Position numbers and translations under genes: made by a program. The notes beneath the pieces are model-generated. The model did not search any database. It saw nothing but the letters and a program-made list of their open reading frames with translations, and was not told the origin of the DNA. Shown in pieces: positions 17,750-26,407 of a DNA stretch of 64,000 bases. How positions within the stretch are numbered: the stretch's first letter is position 1; every line of letters begins with the position of its first letter. The stretch lies in the NCBI GenBank assembly GCA_028279985.1, contig JANQMR010000033.1, positions 124,001 through 188,000 on the forward strand. The letters run 5' to 3'. This DNA is from Woeseiaceae bacterium (GTDB taxonomy: Bacteria > Pseudomonadota > Gammaproteobacteria > Steroidobacterales > Woeseiaceae).

Positions 17750-18514
17750 TCACGGTAACATGACCTCCACGACCGACGCCGAACGCACTCGGCCCTCGAC
17801 GATCTTGCCGGAGGTCGCGTTCCGGACGCGAATGAGCTGATTCTTGCCGCCGTCGGAGATCGCGATACCCGACATGCGGATCTCGACCGTACCGTCGGCG
17901 GCGTTCAAGGTCACCATCTGGCCCTTCGAGATCAGCGTCTGATCCTGTAATAGCGGCGATGCCAGTACCAGGCCCTCGGTGACGGAGCGGGTCAGGCGCC
18001 GGCCGAGGACGTCGTCGGGCGCGGACAGGTACTCGCCGGCGAGCCCCGAGACGTCCCGACGCGCCAGCTCGAAATCGCCTGCTTGCATCAGGTGTCCCCG
18101 CGGCAGCGACCGGCGGGCGACGATGACGTCCTGGAACACGCCGACATGTACCGGCAGATAGACCTTCCAGGGGTTCGCGCCGGTGCAGCGTATGCCGACG
18201 ACGGTTCGGCCGGACAGACGGCTGCCCGGCCGCATGAAAGGCTCTAGCGGGGTCGTGCACCGGGACAGCTTGAGCCGCGGGTCCAGGTAGCCCGCGGTCG
18301 CAACCACGCTGTCGGGATTGCCGGCGACCGTCGACACGAAAGCCTCGGCCGCATCGGCAATCTCTTCGATGGGCTGCCAATCGGCCGGCCGATCCTCGCC
18401 TGCCGCGGCAGCGGACGCCGCAAGCGCGGCCGCGGTCAGAAAAATGACGCAGCGGCGACGGATCTCCGGCGCCGTCCTTGGACGGGTGACGTGTCTTGCA
18501 CGGTCTTGTCCCAT
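17750..18514 (-). CDS. flgA: Flagellar P-ring assembly chaperone FlgA
   Basis: A 254-residue exported protein. Residues 1-~38 are a signal peptide with a basic start (RRRCVIF) and a hydrophobic core (LTAAALAASAAAA). The C-terminal SAF-like region contains VARRSLPRGHLMQAGDFELARRDV, LGRRLTRSVTEGLVL and KGQMVTLNAADGTVEIRMSG, diagnostic of FlgA. It assists FlgI polymerisation in the periplasm. The ATG follows GAGGAGC at good spacing. A sigma-54 promoter lies 116 bases upstream on this strand. FlgM and FlgN follow, with a 176-base repeat-containing gap before flgM. Confidence 0.95.
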   Translation of the reverse strand: MGQDRARHVTRPRTAPEIRRRCVIFLTAAALAASAAAAGEDRPADWQPIEEIADAAEAFVSTVAGNPDSVVATAGYLDPRLKLSRCTTPLEPFMRPGSRLSGRTVVGIRCTGANPWKVYLPVHVGVFQDVIVARRSLPRGHLMQAGDFELARRDVSGLAGEYLSAPDDVLGRRLTRSVTEGLVLASPLLQDQTLISKGQMVTLNAADGTVEIRMSGIAISDGGKNQLIRVRNATSGKIVEGRVRSASVVEVMLP

Positions 18515-18608
18515 GTTTCGAAGCTCCTCGAGCGCTTGTGCGCCAGTGTCCAGGCACCTTATCGCCTTTAATACGCCGCTTGGCCGGCATGACGGCGATT
18601 GTGTCTAC

Positions 18609-18626
18609 CTGTACATACCTGTACAG
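18609..18626. promoter_or_regulatory. Perfect inverted repeat near the flgA transcription start
   Basis: CTGTACA (18609-18615), spacer TACC, then TGTACAG (18620-18626). It lies just inside the predicted start of transcription of the flgA promoter, four bases from its -12 element, so it could be an operator or a leader hairpin. Which protein binds is not evident. Confidence 0.5.
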
Positions 18627-18629
18627 CAA

Positions 18630-18645
18630 TGCAAATGCCATGCCA
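18630..18645 (-). promoter_or_regulatory. Sigma-54 promoter for flgA-flgM-flgN
   Basis: Read on the minus strand the bases are TGGCATG-GCAT-TTGCA. The GG and GC dinucleotides are separated by the required ten bases, matching the -24/-12 consensus with one change (TGGCATG for TGGCACG). It directs transcription towards flgA, which starts 116 bases away. Activation by the FleQ homologue in this window is likely. Confidence 0.75.
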
Positions 18646-18778
18646 GTGCCGATCGTCTCCGGCGGAAGCGTGTCGGGGGCGCCCGCTTGCCGGCAAGGCG
18701 GCAAGCCCTTGCCGGTTTTCCGCACGGTCTGTATCGGCCGGCGCCGCGATTCCTTTACCGCAAACCGCTGTCGGTATC

Positions 18779-18794
18779 TGGCACGGCGATTGCA
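18779..18794 (+). promoter_or_regulatory. Sigma-54 promoter for the flgB operon
   Basis: TGGCACG-GCGA-TTGCA is a perfect match to the sigma-54 -24/-12 consensus with correct spacing. It ends 42 bases before the flgB start codon. It should drive the rod-hook genes under the FleQ homologue encoded at 34.3 kb. Confidence 0.9.
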
Positions 18795-18836
18795 TTGCAG
18801 CCGATGGATGCAGCAACAGAGATCGACGGAAACGTA

Positions 18837-19226
18837 ATGAACATCAATCCATTCGGTGACCGGGAACAGGCCCTGGCCCTGCGCGAGCTTCGAACCGAAT
18901 TGCTGACGACGAACATCGCCAATGCCGACACACCGAATTTCAAGGCGCGCGACTTCGATTTTGCGAGCGTGTTGCGCGACTCGGGCGTCGAAGCCCCCCA
19001 CCTGCGCCGGACCAGCACGCTGCACCAGCCTGCAACGCCCGGCGATCCGCTGGGAGTCGAGGCGAAGTACCGGGTTCCGATGCAAGCGGCGCTGGACGGC
19101 AACACGGTGGAGATGGACGTCGAACAGGCGGCGTTTGCGGAGAACGCGATCCGTTACCGCGCCAGCCTCGCGTTCCTGGACAGCCAGATCCGGGGCCTGC
19201 GTTTCGCCATCAAGGGAGCCGACTGA
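18837..19226 (+). CDS. flgB: Flagellar proximal rod protein FlgB
   Basis: A 129-residue rod subunit. LRTELLTTNIANADTPNFKARDFDF (in two parts around residues 18-42) is the flagellar rod N-terminal motif and NAIRYRASLAFLDSQIRGLRFAIKG the C-terminal helix that packs in the rod. The ATG at 18837 gives the normal FlgB length. The gene follows a perfect sigma-54 promoter and its TGA overlaps the flgC ATG by one base, so translation is probably coupled. Confidence 0.95.
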   Translation: MNINPFGDREQALALRELRTELLTTNIANADTPNFKARDFDFASVLRDSGVEAPHLRRTSTLHQPATPGDPLGVEAKYRVPMQAALDGNTVEMDVEQAAFAENAIRYRASLAFLDSQIRGLRFAIKGAD

Positions 19227-19639
19227 TGTCGCTGGTCAAGGTCTTCGACATCGCCGGCAGTGCAATGAACGCGCAGACCGTGCGACTGAACGTCACCGCG
19301 TCGAATCTCGCCAATGCCGGCAGCATGCACGGCGACCCGGCCAAGGTGTATCGCGCCCGGCAGCCTGTGTTCGCGGGCTTCGACACGGCGCTCGGTGACG
19401 AGATGCGGGGCAGTGCGGTGCATCTCGCCGGGATCGTCGAAAGCCGCGCGCCGCTGGCCGTGCACCACCGGCCGGACCACCCGGATGCGAATGCGGACGG
19501 CAACGTCTACGTCAGCAACGTCAACACCGTCGAGGAGATGGTCAACATGTTGTCCGCTTCACGCTCCTACCAAAACAGCATCGAGCTGATGAACACGACC
19601 AAGGACCTGATGCTGCAGGCCTTGTCGCTCGGACGTTAG
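19226..19639 (+). CDS. flgC: Flagellar proximal rod protein FlgC
   Basis: A 137-residue rod protein: FDIAGSAMNAQTVRLNVTASNLANAGS at the start (conserved ASNLANA helix) and NVYVSNVNTVEEMVNMLSASRSYQNSIEL (in parts) with NTTKDLMLQALSLGR at the end, as in FlgC from other gammaproteobacteria. It forms the proximal rod with FlgB and FlgF inside the periplasm and needs no signal peptide because it is exported by the flagellar type III system. Confidence 0.96.
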   Translation: MSLVKVFDIAGSAMNAQTVRLNVTASNLANAGSMHGDPAKVYRARQPVFAGFDTALGDEMRGSAVHLAGIVESRAPLAVHHRPDHPDANADGNVYVSNVNTVEEMVNMLSASRSYQNSIELMNTTKDLMLQALSLGR

Positions 19640-19682
19640 TTCGCGACGCCGATTCACGAGCGCTGACCCACAAGGACAAGCG

Positions 19683-20357
19683 ATGAACGAAATCACATTA
19701 CAGGACGATCTGGCCCGGCTCGGGCTCGACCGCCGGCCGGAAGCCAGGAACACGGGCGACGATCTGGGCCAGGAAGACTTTCTGACGCTGATGATCGCGC
19801 AGTTCCGCAATCAGGACCCCTTCAGTCCGATGGAAAACGGCGAGTTTCTGGGCCAGTTGGCGCAGTTCGGCACCGTGGACGGTATCGACCGCCTGAACGG
19901 CGCCTTCGCGGGTCTTTCGGAGACCTTGTATTCCGATCAGGCGCTGCAGGCGGCGAACCTGGTCGGACATCGAGTGCTCGCGAGCAGCGACCGGGCTTAT
20001 CTGCCCGAGTCCGGCAGCCTTGCCGGCGCCGTCGAGCTGTCGTCGGGCGCCGAGAACGTGCAGGTCGACATCCTCGACGCTTCCGGCCAGCTACTAAGGC
20101 GCCTGGAGCTCGGACAACAGGCGGCCGGACTCGTCGAGTTCCGGTGGGACGGTAGGACCGGCGGCGGCGAACAGGCCGATCCCGGCAACTATGCGATCGA
20201 GGCGCGGGTGATCCGCGGCGACAGCGTCGAGGGCCTCGCGACGCTGGTCGATGCGCAGATCGACAGCGTCAATCTGGGCGGCGCCCAGGGCGGCATGAGC
20301 CTGAACCTGGCCGGCGGCGAGGTGTTGTCGTTGAGTCAGGTGAGGAGAATCCTCTGA
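19683..20357 (+). CDS. flgD: Flagellar hook-capping protein FlgD
   Basis: A 224-residue protein. The N-terminal signature LGQEDFLTLMIAQFRNQDP and PMENGEFLGQLAQFGTVDGI (about residues 28-65) is invariant in FlgD; residues ~90-220 form the Tudor-like/Ig-like cap domain (FRWDGRTGGGEQADPGNYAI is the conserved turn). It caps the growing hook and is discarded later. It follows flgC by 43 bases with AAGGA upstream of the ATG. Confidence 0.96.
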   Translation: MNEITLQDDLARLGLDRRPEARNTGDDLGQEDFLTLMIAQFRNQDPFSPMENGEFLGQLAQFGTVDGIDRLNGAFAGLSETLYSDQALQAANLVGHRVLASSDRAYLPESGSLAGAVELSSGAENVQVDILDASGQLLRRLELGQQAAGLVEFRWDGRTGGGEQADPGNYAIEARVIRGDSVEGLATLVDAQIDSVNLGGAQGGMSLNLAGGEVLSLSQVRRIL

Positions 20358-20444
20358 ACACGTCATAGCGCGTCGTTTGGCCCGTCGATCGATCGGTCTG
20401 GCGGTCAGGCGGTCAAGCGAAGCATCGACCAAGCAATCGACAAG

Positions 20445-20478
20445 CCGTCAGTGAATTGAACCCGTCAGTGAATTGAAC
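20445..20478. repeat. Exact 17-bp tandem duplication in the flgD-flgE spacer
   Basis: CCGTCAGTGAATTGAAC occurs twice head to tail (20445-20461 and 20462-20478). The rest of the 224-base spacer is also repetitive, with ATCGAC, AATCAA and CAAGC words recurring, and has no gene. The spacer is unusually AT-rich next to its coding neighbours. Confidence 0.9.
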
Positions 20479-20581
20479 CGATGAATCGACCTATTGAATC
20501 AACCCAATTTGAATCAACTCAATCAATCAAGCCATTCAAGCAACAAGCAGATCAGCGAATCAACAAGTCAGGAGACCAATA

Positions 20582-21799
20582 ATGACTTTTGCGATTGCAC
20601 TAAGCGGCCTCAACGCCGCATCGACCGAGCTCGAGGTTACCGCCAACAACATCGCCAACGTCAATACGACGGGCTTCAAACAGTCGAGAGCGGAGTTTGC
20701 CGAGGTGTTCGCCGTCGGTACCCAGAGCGTGAGCTCGAACGCATCCGGCAGCGGCGTCCGCACGTCGCGTGTCGCCCAACAGTTCTCCCAGGGTAACGTG
20801 GACTTCACCGACAACGCGCTGGACCTTGCGATCGGCGGCGAAGGGTTTTTTGTCCTGAGCGACAAGGGCGCGCGTGCCTATACTCGGGCCGGCGCCTTCA
20901 GCGTCGATTCCCTGGGCAACGTCGTCAACGCGCAGGGCGCCAAACTGCAGGCGTATCCTGCGGCCGGCAACGGCCTGTTCAACACCGGCAACCCGACCGA
21001 CCTGCAGTTGACGACCGGCGCCAGCCCGCCCCGCGCGACCACCGCGACGGACATGGGGCTGAACTTGCCGGCGGCGGCCGAAGTGCCGGCGAATTCGGTC
21101 TTCGATCCGGCCGACCCGTCGAGCTTCAACCACACGACGTCCGTCACGATCTACGACAGCCTGGGCAGCGCGCACACGGCGACCTTCTATTTCATCAAGG
21201 ATGCCGCCGTGAATACCTGGACCGTACAGGCGCAGATCGACGGCAGCGCCGTAGGCACGCCGACCGACATCACCTTTGCACAGGACGGTACCTTGCAGAC
21301 GCCGGTCGGCGGGCAGCTCGCTCTGCCGGCTTACACGCCGACGACGGGCGCCGCCGACATCGACCTGACCCTCAATTTTCTGAACACCACCCAGTTCGGC
21401 AACGCCTTCGGCGTGAACTCGCTGTCGCAGGACGGGTTTACGACCGGCCGCCTGACGGGTGTCGCCGTGGATACCGACGGCATCGTGTCCGCGCGCTTTA
21501 CCAACGGGCAGTCGACGGAGCTCGGCAAGCTGGCGCTCGCCAACTTCGCCAATCCGCAGGGCCTGCAACAGGTCGGCAACACGGCCTGGGGCGAGTCTTC
21601 GCAGTCCGGTGACGCACTGTTGGGCGAGGCCGGTACCGCGTCGTTCGGCTCGATTCAATCCGGCGCACTGGAAGCCTCGAACGTGGACCTGACGGCCGAA
21701 CTCGTCAGCATGATCACGTCGCAACGCAACTTCCAGGCCAACGCGCAGGCGATCGAAACCTCGGATGCCGTGACCCAGACGGTCATCAACATCCGTTGA
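20582..21799 (+). CDS. flgE: Flagellar hook protein FlgE
   Basis: A 405-residue hook subunit. The N-terminus (IALSGLNAASTELEVTANN and [14 protein letters not shown]) and C-terminus (LEASNVDLTAELVSMITSQ, RNFQANAQAIETSDAVTQTV) are the conserved rod/hook helices. Between them lie the FlgE-like hook domains, including LTNFLNTTQF-like LTLNFLNTTQFG and SVTIYDSLGSAHTATFYF. Length is normal. AGGAG lies seven bases before the ATG. Confidence 0.97.
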   Translation: MTFAIALSGLNAASTELEVTANNIANVNTTGFKQSRAEFAEVFAVGTQSVSSNASGSGVRTSRVAQQFSQGNVDFTDNALDLAIGGEGFFVLSDKGARAYTRAGAFSVDSLGNVVNAQGAKLQAYPAAGNGLFNTGNPTDLQLTTGASPPRATTATDMGLNLPAAAEVPANSVFDPADPSSFNHTTSVTIYDSLGSAHTATFYFIKDAAVNTWTVQAQIDGSAVGTPTDITFAQDGTLQTPVGGQLALPAYTPTTGAADIDLTLNFLNTTQFGNAFGVNSLSQDGFTTGRLTGVAVDTDGIVSARFTNGQSTELGKLALANFANPQGLQQVGNTAWGESSQSGDALLGEAGTASFGSIQSGALEASNVDLTAELVSMITSQRNFQANAQAIETSDAVTQTVINIR

Positions 21800-21831
21800 T
21801 CGGCGACGATCGAGGTCGGTAGGAGAATCCG

Positions 21832-22572
21832 GTGGACGAGTCCGTATACCTGGCGATGACCGGGGCGAAGCAGACCGAATACGCCCAGGCGATCAACAGC
21901 AACAACCTGGCCAACGTCAGCACGACCGGTTTCCGCGCCGACCTGCATGCGTTCAGCTCGGTCCCGGTCCAGGGGCCTGGGATCGGGTCGCGGATCAACG
22001 CGGTCGTCGACGCGTACGGCACCGACTTCAGTCAGGGCCCGATCGCACAGACCGGCCGCGATCTCGACGTTGCGATACAAGGACGGGGATTCATTGCCGT
22101 GCAGGCGCCGGACGGTTCGGAAGCATACACCCGCGCCGGTGATTTCCGGATCGGCGCCGGCGGGCTGCTGCAAACCGGCGCCGGCCACCTGGTCGTCGGC
22201 GACGGCGGTCCGGTTGCCATTCCGCCGAATGCCAGTCTGGTCATCGGCGCCGACGGTACCGTCTCGGTGCAGCCGCTCGGCCAGGGACCGGAAACGCTGG
22301 CCGTCGTGGACCGGATCAAGCTCGTCGATCCGGATCCCGCAGAGCTCGCGAAAGGCCCGGACGGCCTGCTGCGCTTGCCGGAAGACCGGGTTGCCGAGCC
22401 CAGCGCGGACGTCAGTTTGACCTCGGGCGCGCTGGAGCAGAGCAACGTCAATATCGCCCGCACGCTCGTCAACATGATCGAACTAGCGCGACAGTACGAA
22501 ATGCAGGTCAACGCGATCCGCAATGCGAAAGACAACGCCGACACCTCGGCGCAGTTGCTGAGCGTCCGGTAA
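21832..22572 (+). CDS. flgF: Flagellar proximal rod protein FlgF
   Basis: A 246-residue rod protein starting with GTG, supported by AGGAG seven bases upstream. SVYLAMTGAKQTEYAQAINSN and LANVSTTGFRADL form the N-terminal helix, DVAIQGRGFIAVQAPDGSEAY the central motif, and LEQSNVNIARTLVNMIELARQYEMQ (in parts) the C-terminal helix. FlgF versus FlgG is decided by order and by the AIQGRGFIAVQ version of the motif. Its stop codon lies inside a 14-bp tandem repeat. Confidence 0.95.
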   Translation: MDESVYLAMTGAKQTEYAQAINSNNLANVSTTGFRADLHAFSSVPVQGPGIGSRINAVVDAYGTDFSQGPIAQTGRDLDVAIQGRGFIAVQAPDGSEAYTRAGDFRIGAGGLLQTGAGHLVVGDGGPVAIPPNASLVIGADGTVSVQPLGQGPETLAVVDRIKLVDPDPAELAKGPDGLLRLPEDRVAEPSADVSLTSGALEQSNVNIARTLVNMIELARQYEMQVNAIRNAKDNADTSAQLLSVR

Positions 22573-22607
22573 GCACGATCCGGTAAGCGCCATCCGGTAA
22601 GCGAGAC
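22566..22607. repeat. 14-bp tandem repeat across the flgF stop codon
   Basis: Three units: CCGGTAAGCACGAT (22566-22579), CCGGTAAGCGCCAT (22580-22593) and CCGGTAAGCGAGAC (22594-22607). The first contains the flgF TAA, so the last coding bases are the source of the duplicated spacer. Confidence 0.9.
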
Positions 22608-22637
22608 CGTCAGTGTGACTACGTAGGAGTAAGCAAG

Positions 22638-23423
22638 ATGAACCAGGCTTTGTGGGCCGCCAAAACCGGCCTAGATGCGCAACAGACCAAAATGGCCGTC
22701 GTGTCGAACAATCTAGCCAACGTCAATACCACCGGCTTCAAGCAGGGCCGCGCCGTGTTCGAGGACCTGCTGTACCAGAACGTGCGCCAGGCCGGCGGGC
22801 AGTCGTCGCAGGACACACAGCTTCCGAGCGGCATGAACTTGGGTACCGGCGTACGGGTCGTCGCGACCGAGAAGCTGTTCACCCAGGGCAGCGTGCTGCA
22901 GACCGGCAATGCGATGGATGTCGCGATCAACGGCCGCGGCTTCTTGCAGGTGTTGTTGCCCGACGGCTCGCTCGCGTACACGCGTGACGGCAGTTTCCAG
23001 CTCAATGCCCAGGGCGAGCTGGTGACCGCCAGCGGTTATACCGTGCAGCCGGGCATCACGATTCCCGACGGCGCGCAGACGGTGACGATCGGCCAGGACG
23101 GCGTCGTCTCGGTGCGCCTGGCCGGGCAGTCCGGTACTTCGCAAGTCGGCAGCCTCGAGACCGTGGACTTCCTGAATCCGGTCGGCCTGCAGCCGATGGG
23201 CGAGAACCTGTACCTGGAGACCGCCTCCAGCGGTACCGCGCAGGCCGGTACTCCCGGGCTGAACGGCCTGGGCACGCTGATCCAGGGCGCACTGGAAGGA
23301 TCCAACGTCAACGTCGTGTCGGAACTGGTCAGCATGATCGAGACGCAACGCGCGTATGAAATGAACTCCAAGGCGATCTCGACCAACGACCAGATGATGC
23401 AGTACCTGAACAACAACCTGTGA
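22638..23423 (+). CDS. flgG: Flagellar distal rod protein FlgG
   Basis: A 261-residue distal rod subunit with all signatures: [39 protein letters not shown], the FlgG-specific [15 protein letters not shown] loop, [19 protein letters not shown], and the C-terminal [19 protein letters not shown] plus [19 protein letters not shown]. Normal length. AGGAG precedes the ATG. Stop codon overlaps a 14-bp tandem duplication. Confidence 0.97.
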   Translation: MNQALWAAKTGLDAQQTKMAVVSNNLANVNTTGFKQGRAVFEDLLYQNVRQAGGQSSQDTQLPSGMNLGTGVRVVATEKLFTQGSVLQTGNAMDVAINGRGFLQVLLPDGSLAYTRDGSFQLNAQGELVTASGYTVQPGITIPDGAQTVTIGQDGVVSVRLAGQSGTSQVGSLETVDFLNPVGLQPMGENLYLETASSGTAQAGTPGLNGLGTLIQGALEGSNVNVVSELVSMIETQRAYEMNSKAISTNDQMMQYLNNNL

Positions 23424-23448
23424 TCGTTGACTTGTAATCGTTGACCTG
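23421..23448. repeat. 14-bp tandem duplication at the flgG stop codon
   Basis: TGATCGTTGACTTG (23421-23434) is followed by TAATCGTTGACCTG (23435-23448). The first three bases are the flgG TGA stop; the copy turned it into a second stop, TAA. Confidence 0.85.
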
Positions 23449-23462
23449 GAGGCGACCTGGAC

Positions 23463-24164
23463 GTGACTTGGATGATAGCTGACCCGAAGACTGACCCCGT
23501 ACGCAGACTCGCCGCGACGGCGCTGCTGCTGTTCCTCGGCGCTTGCGCATCGACACCGCCGGAAGCGCCCGAGCTCGAAGCTTCTATGCCCGTATTGCCC
23601 AGCGCCGCGCCGGCGACGGCCGGGGCCATCTATCGGGCGCAGGGCGACATCCGGCTGTTCGAGGATCTCAGGGCTTCCCGCGTCGGCGATATCCTGACCG
23701 TGCGGCTGGTCGAGGAAACCAGCGCGTCGAAAAGCGCCAATACCTCGACCTCCAAATCCACCGAGGCGACGCTCGGGAATCCGACGATTTTCGGCCGGCC
23801 CGTGACCCGCGACGGTATGCCGCTTCTGGGCGGCACCCTGGACGGCGGGACGACTTTCGACGGCGCCGGAGCCAGCAACCAGAGCAACAGCCTGGAAGGC
23901 GACATCACGGTGACCGTGGTCGAGCGTTACACCAACGGCAACCTGAGAATCCGCGGCGAAAAATGGGTCACGCTGAATCAGGGCCGCGAGTTCATCCGGC
24001 TGTCCGGCATCATCCGGCCGTACGACATCGAACCGGAGAATACCGTGCGGTCAACGCGGATCGCCGACGCGCAAATCACCTACAGCAGCCGCGGCGCGCT
24101 GGCGGCGGCCAATCGCATGGGTTTGTTCGCGCGTTTTTTCAACTCGCTCTTGTCGGGTTACTGA
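23463..24164 (+). CDS. flgH: Flagellar L-ring lipoprotein FlgH
   Basis: A 233-residue outer-membrane lipoprotein forming the L ring. Residues 13-28 hold a basic stretch, a hydrophobic core ([12 protein letters not shown]) and the lipobox Cys28. [51 protein letters not shown] and [14 protein letters not shown] (each partly conserved) are FlgH hallmarks, and it ends [18 protein letters not shown] 23463 has GGAGG ten bases upstream; ATG 23472 is the alternative. Confidence 0.96.
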   Translation: MTWMIADPKTDPVRRLAATALLLFLGACASTPPEAPELEASMPVLPSAAPATAGAIYRAQGDIRLFEDLRASRVGDILTVRLVEETSASKSANTSTSKSTEATLGNPTIFGRPVTRDGMPLLGGTLDGGTTFDGAGASNQSNSLEGDITVTVVERYTNGNLRIRGEKWVTLNQGREFIRLSGIIRPYDIEPENTVRSTRIADAQITYSSRGALAAANRMGLFARFFNSLLSGY

Positions 24165-24177
24165 GGAGACTTCGTCG

Positions 24178-25401
24178 ATGAAGCAGATCAAAAAAACAGT
24201 AAGCGCAAAAGCAATGAACGGAAGAGCAATCGGCGGAAGAACGATCAGCGGAAGAACAATAAACCGGAAAACAATCGGCGCAAGAACAACGAGGACTGCG
24301 CGATTCGTTCTGATCGCGGCCGCCGCCCTCGCAGCGGCCGAGCCCGTGCTGGCGGAACGGGTCAAGGACCTGGCCGCGGTGGCCGGCGTTCGTTCGAACC
24401 AACTCGTCGGTTACGGTTTGGTCGTGGGCCTCGACGGCACCGGCGACCAGACCAGCCAGACGCCGTTCACGGTGCAGAGCATCAAGAGCATGCTGACCCA
24501 GTTCGGCGTCACGATACCGCCCGGTGTCAGCCTGCAACTGAAAAACGTCGCTGCCGTCTCGGTGCACGCGGCGCTGCCGCCGTTCGCAAAACCCGGACAG
24601 ACCATCGACGTTACCGTCGCCTCGATCGGTAACGCCAAAAGCCTTCGCGGCGGCAGCCTTTTGCTTGCGCCGCTCAGGGGTGCGGACGGCAATGTCTATG
24701 CCATCGCGCAGGGGAACCTGATCGTCAGCGGTTTCGGCGCCTCGGGCGCCGACGGCTCGAAGGTCACGGTGAACATACCGAGCGCCGGACGCATTCCCAA
24801 TGGCGCCACCGTGGAACGTACCGTGCCCAGCGACTTCCATACCCGCGAGGACATCGTCCTCAACCTGCACATGCCGGACTTCACGACCTCGCACCGGCTG
24901 GCGGTATCCATCAACGAGTCCCTCGGCGAGGGTACCGCGCAATCGATTGACGCGGTTTCGGTGCGCGTTCGCGCCCCCGAATCGCCGTCGCAACGGACCT
25001 CGTTTCTGGCGCACCTGGAAAACCTGACGGTACAGCCGGGCAGTGCTTCGGCCAAGGTGATCATCAACTCGCGAACCGGCACAGTGGTCATCGGCTCCGA
25101 GGTGCGCGTGACGCCCGCGGCGGTGTCGCACGGTTCGCTGGTGGTCACGATCAGCGAGCGCCCGTTCGCCAGCCAGCCGGTGGCGCCGTTCAGCAACGCC
25201 GGTGAAACCGTCGTGCTTCCCGATTCCGAAGTCGAGATCACCCAGCAGGAATCGAAGATGTTCCTGTTCGAGCCGGGTACCAGCCTCAACGAGATCGTAC
25301 AGGCAGTCAATCGCGTCGGCGCCGCGCCCGGCGACCTGGTGGCCATACTCGAAGCGCTCAAGCAGGCGGGCTCCCTGCGCGCCGAGCTGGTCGTGATCTG
25401 A
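24178..25401 (+). CDS. flgI: Flagellar P-ring protein FlgI with expanded leader
   Basis: A 407-residue periplasmic P-ring subunit. The mature part begins [21 protein letters not shown] and contains [45 protein letters not shown] and the C-terminal [19 protein letters not shown], all typical. The leader is odd: about 42 residues precede the hydrophobic core ([17 protein letters not shown]), and they consist of imperfect five-residue units such as [20 protein letters not shown]. The underlying DNA is a 15-bp tandem repeat. Ordinary FlgI leaders are about 20-25 residues. No start codon after the repeat leaves a leader with a basic end, so the long form is probably translated. Confidence 0.95.
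   Translation: MKQIKKTVSAKAMNGRAIGGRTISGRTINRKTIGARTTRTARFVLIAAAALAAAEPVLAERVKDLAAVAGVRSNQLVGYGLVVGLDGTGDQTSQTPFTVQSIKSMLTQFGVTIPPGVSLQLKNVAAVSVHAALPPFAKPGQTIDVTVASIGNAKSLRGGSLLLAPLRGADGNVYAIAQGNLIVSGFGASGADGSKVTVNIPSAGRIPNGATVERTVPSDFHTREDIVLNLHMPDFTTSHRLAVSINESLGEGTAQSIDAVSVRVRAPESPSQRTSFLAHLENLTVQPGSASAKVIINSRTGTVVIGSEVRVTPAAVSHGSLVVTISERPFASQPVAPFSNAGETVVLPDSEVEITQQESKMFLFEPGTSLNEIVQAVNRVGAAPGDLVAILEALKQAGSLRAELVVI
24205..24294 (+). repeat. 15-bp in-frame repeat in the flgI leader
   Basis: Six consecutive 15-bp units from 24205: GCAAAAGCAATGAAC, GGAAGAGCAATCGGC, GGAAGAACGATCAGC, GGAAGAACAATAAAC, CGGAAAACAATCGGC, GCAAGAACAACGAGG. They keep frame and lengthen the positively charged part of the signal peptide. 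Confidence 0.9.
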
Positions 25402-25419
25402 GCGTCGGGGACTTAAACG

Positions 25420-26403
25420 ATGACGGCGGCGGTCACGGATTTTTCGCAGTATCAGCGCATGCGGCTGGATGCCGACAGCCGGGACCCGGCCGTGCTGCGC
25501 GAAGTCGCCGGTCAGTTCGAGGCCCTGTTCCTGGAGATCCTGCTCAAGGACATGCGTAAGGCCGGCCTCGGCGACCCGATTTTCGGTCAAAACCGGCAGC
25601 ACGATCTGTACCGGGAGATGCTGGACAAACAATTCGCCGTCGAGATGTCCAGGGATCGCGGTATCGGCATCGCCGACATGCTGGCGGCACAACTCGGCGG
25701 CGGCGCCTCGGCCGGCCGGCCGGCCGCTGGTGAATCCCACGGTGAATCCCAGGCGCTGCCTTTACCGGTCGATACCGCCGGGCTCCCCGCGACGACACCG
25801 CCGCCGTCGAGCCCGGCGCGGACCGAAGCAGTGTCCGCTGCCGCCGGCGCCGGACGCTGGTCCGATCCGACGGATTTTGCCCGCGACGTTTGGCCGTACG
25901 CCGAGCGCGCCGGACGGCTCCTGGATATCGCGCCGCAATCGCTGCTCGCGCAGGCGGCGCTGGAAACGGGTTGGGGATCTCGGATCATCAGCCGCTCCGA
26001 CGGCAGCAGCAGCCTGAATCTGTTCGGGATCAAGGCCGGCGGCGGCTGGGACGGGGATAGCGTGGCCCGGGCGACACTGGAATACCGGGACGGCGTGGCA
26101 CAGCGTGAGATCGCCCGGTTTCGCGCCTATCCCGACCTCGCCGCGGCCTTCGACGACTATGTCGCGTTCATTGGGGCCAAGCCGAGATACACCGCCGTTC
26201 CCGGCAGCGGCAGCGATGCCCGGGCTTTCGGCGGCGCCTTGCAGCAGGCGGGATATGCCACCGATCCGGCATATGCGGAGAAGATCGCGCGCGTCGCGGG
26301 TGGCGAAACGATGCAAACGATAATGGCGGCGCTCAAGTCGGATGCCGGTCCGCCGACAAACTCGTCGTACGTACCGACCTCGAACACCTGGCCGCGGAAC
26401 TGA
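25420..26403 (+). CDS. flgJ: FlgJ, rod cap and peptidoglycan hydrolase
   Basis: A 327-residue two-domain protein. Residues ~20-95 are the rod-binding domain (EVAGQFEALFLEILLKDMRKA, DKQFAVEMSRDRGIGIADML). Residues ~150-310 are a glucosaminidase of the GH73 type: QSLLAQAALETGWGS with the catalytic E182, NLFGIKAGGGWDG and YDDYVAFI-like FDDYVAFIGAKPRYT. It opens the cell wall for the rod. The Pro/Ala-rich linker carries a 12-bp duplication (25729-25752, coding GESHGES). It ends 4 bases before flgK. Confidence 0.96.
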   Translation: MTAAVTDFSQYQRMRLDADSRDPAVLREVAGQFEALFLEILLKDMRKAGLGDPIFGQNRQHDLYREMLDKQFAVEMSRDRGIGIADMLAAQLGGGASAGRPAAGESHGESQALPLPVDTAGLPATTPPPSSPARTEAVSAAAGAGRWSDPTDFARDVWPYAERAGRLLDIAPQSLLAQAALETGWGSRIISRSDGSSSLNLFGIKAGGGWDGDSVARATLEYRDGVAQREIARFRAYPDLAAAFDDYVAFIGAKPRYTAVPGSGSDARAFGGALQQAGYATDPAYAEKIARVAGGETMQTIMAALKSDAGPPTNSSYVPTSNTWPRN

Positions 26404-26407
26404 AACC

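Larger units (their letters stand above)
18515..18836. other. Divergent flgA/flgB control region
   Basis: A 322-base non-coding region that holds two opposed sigma-54 promoters and an 18-base perfect inverted repeat, annotated separately. I see no gene in it. Confidence 0.85.

Noticed and set aside
24139..25740. Long open frame opposite flgI (533 codons), and similar ones opposite flgE, flgK, flgL, fliD and flgA
   Set aside because: They are shadows of high-GC codon usage; they lack ribosome sites and family motifs, while the sense strand encodes well-known flagellar proteins.
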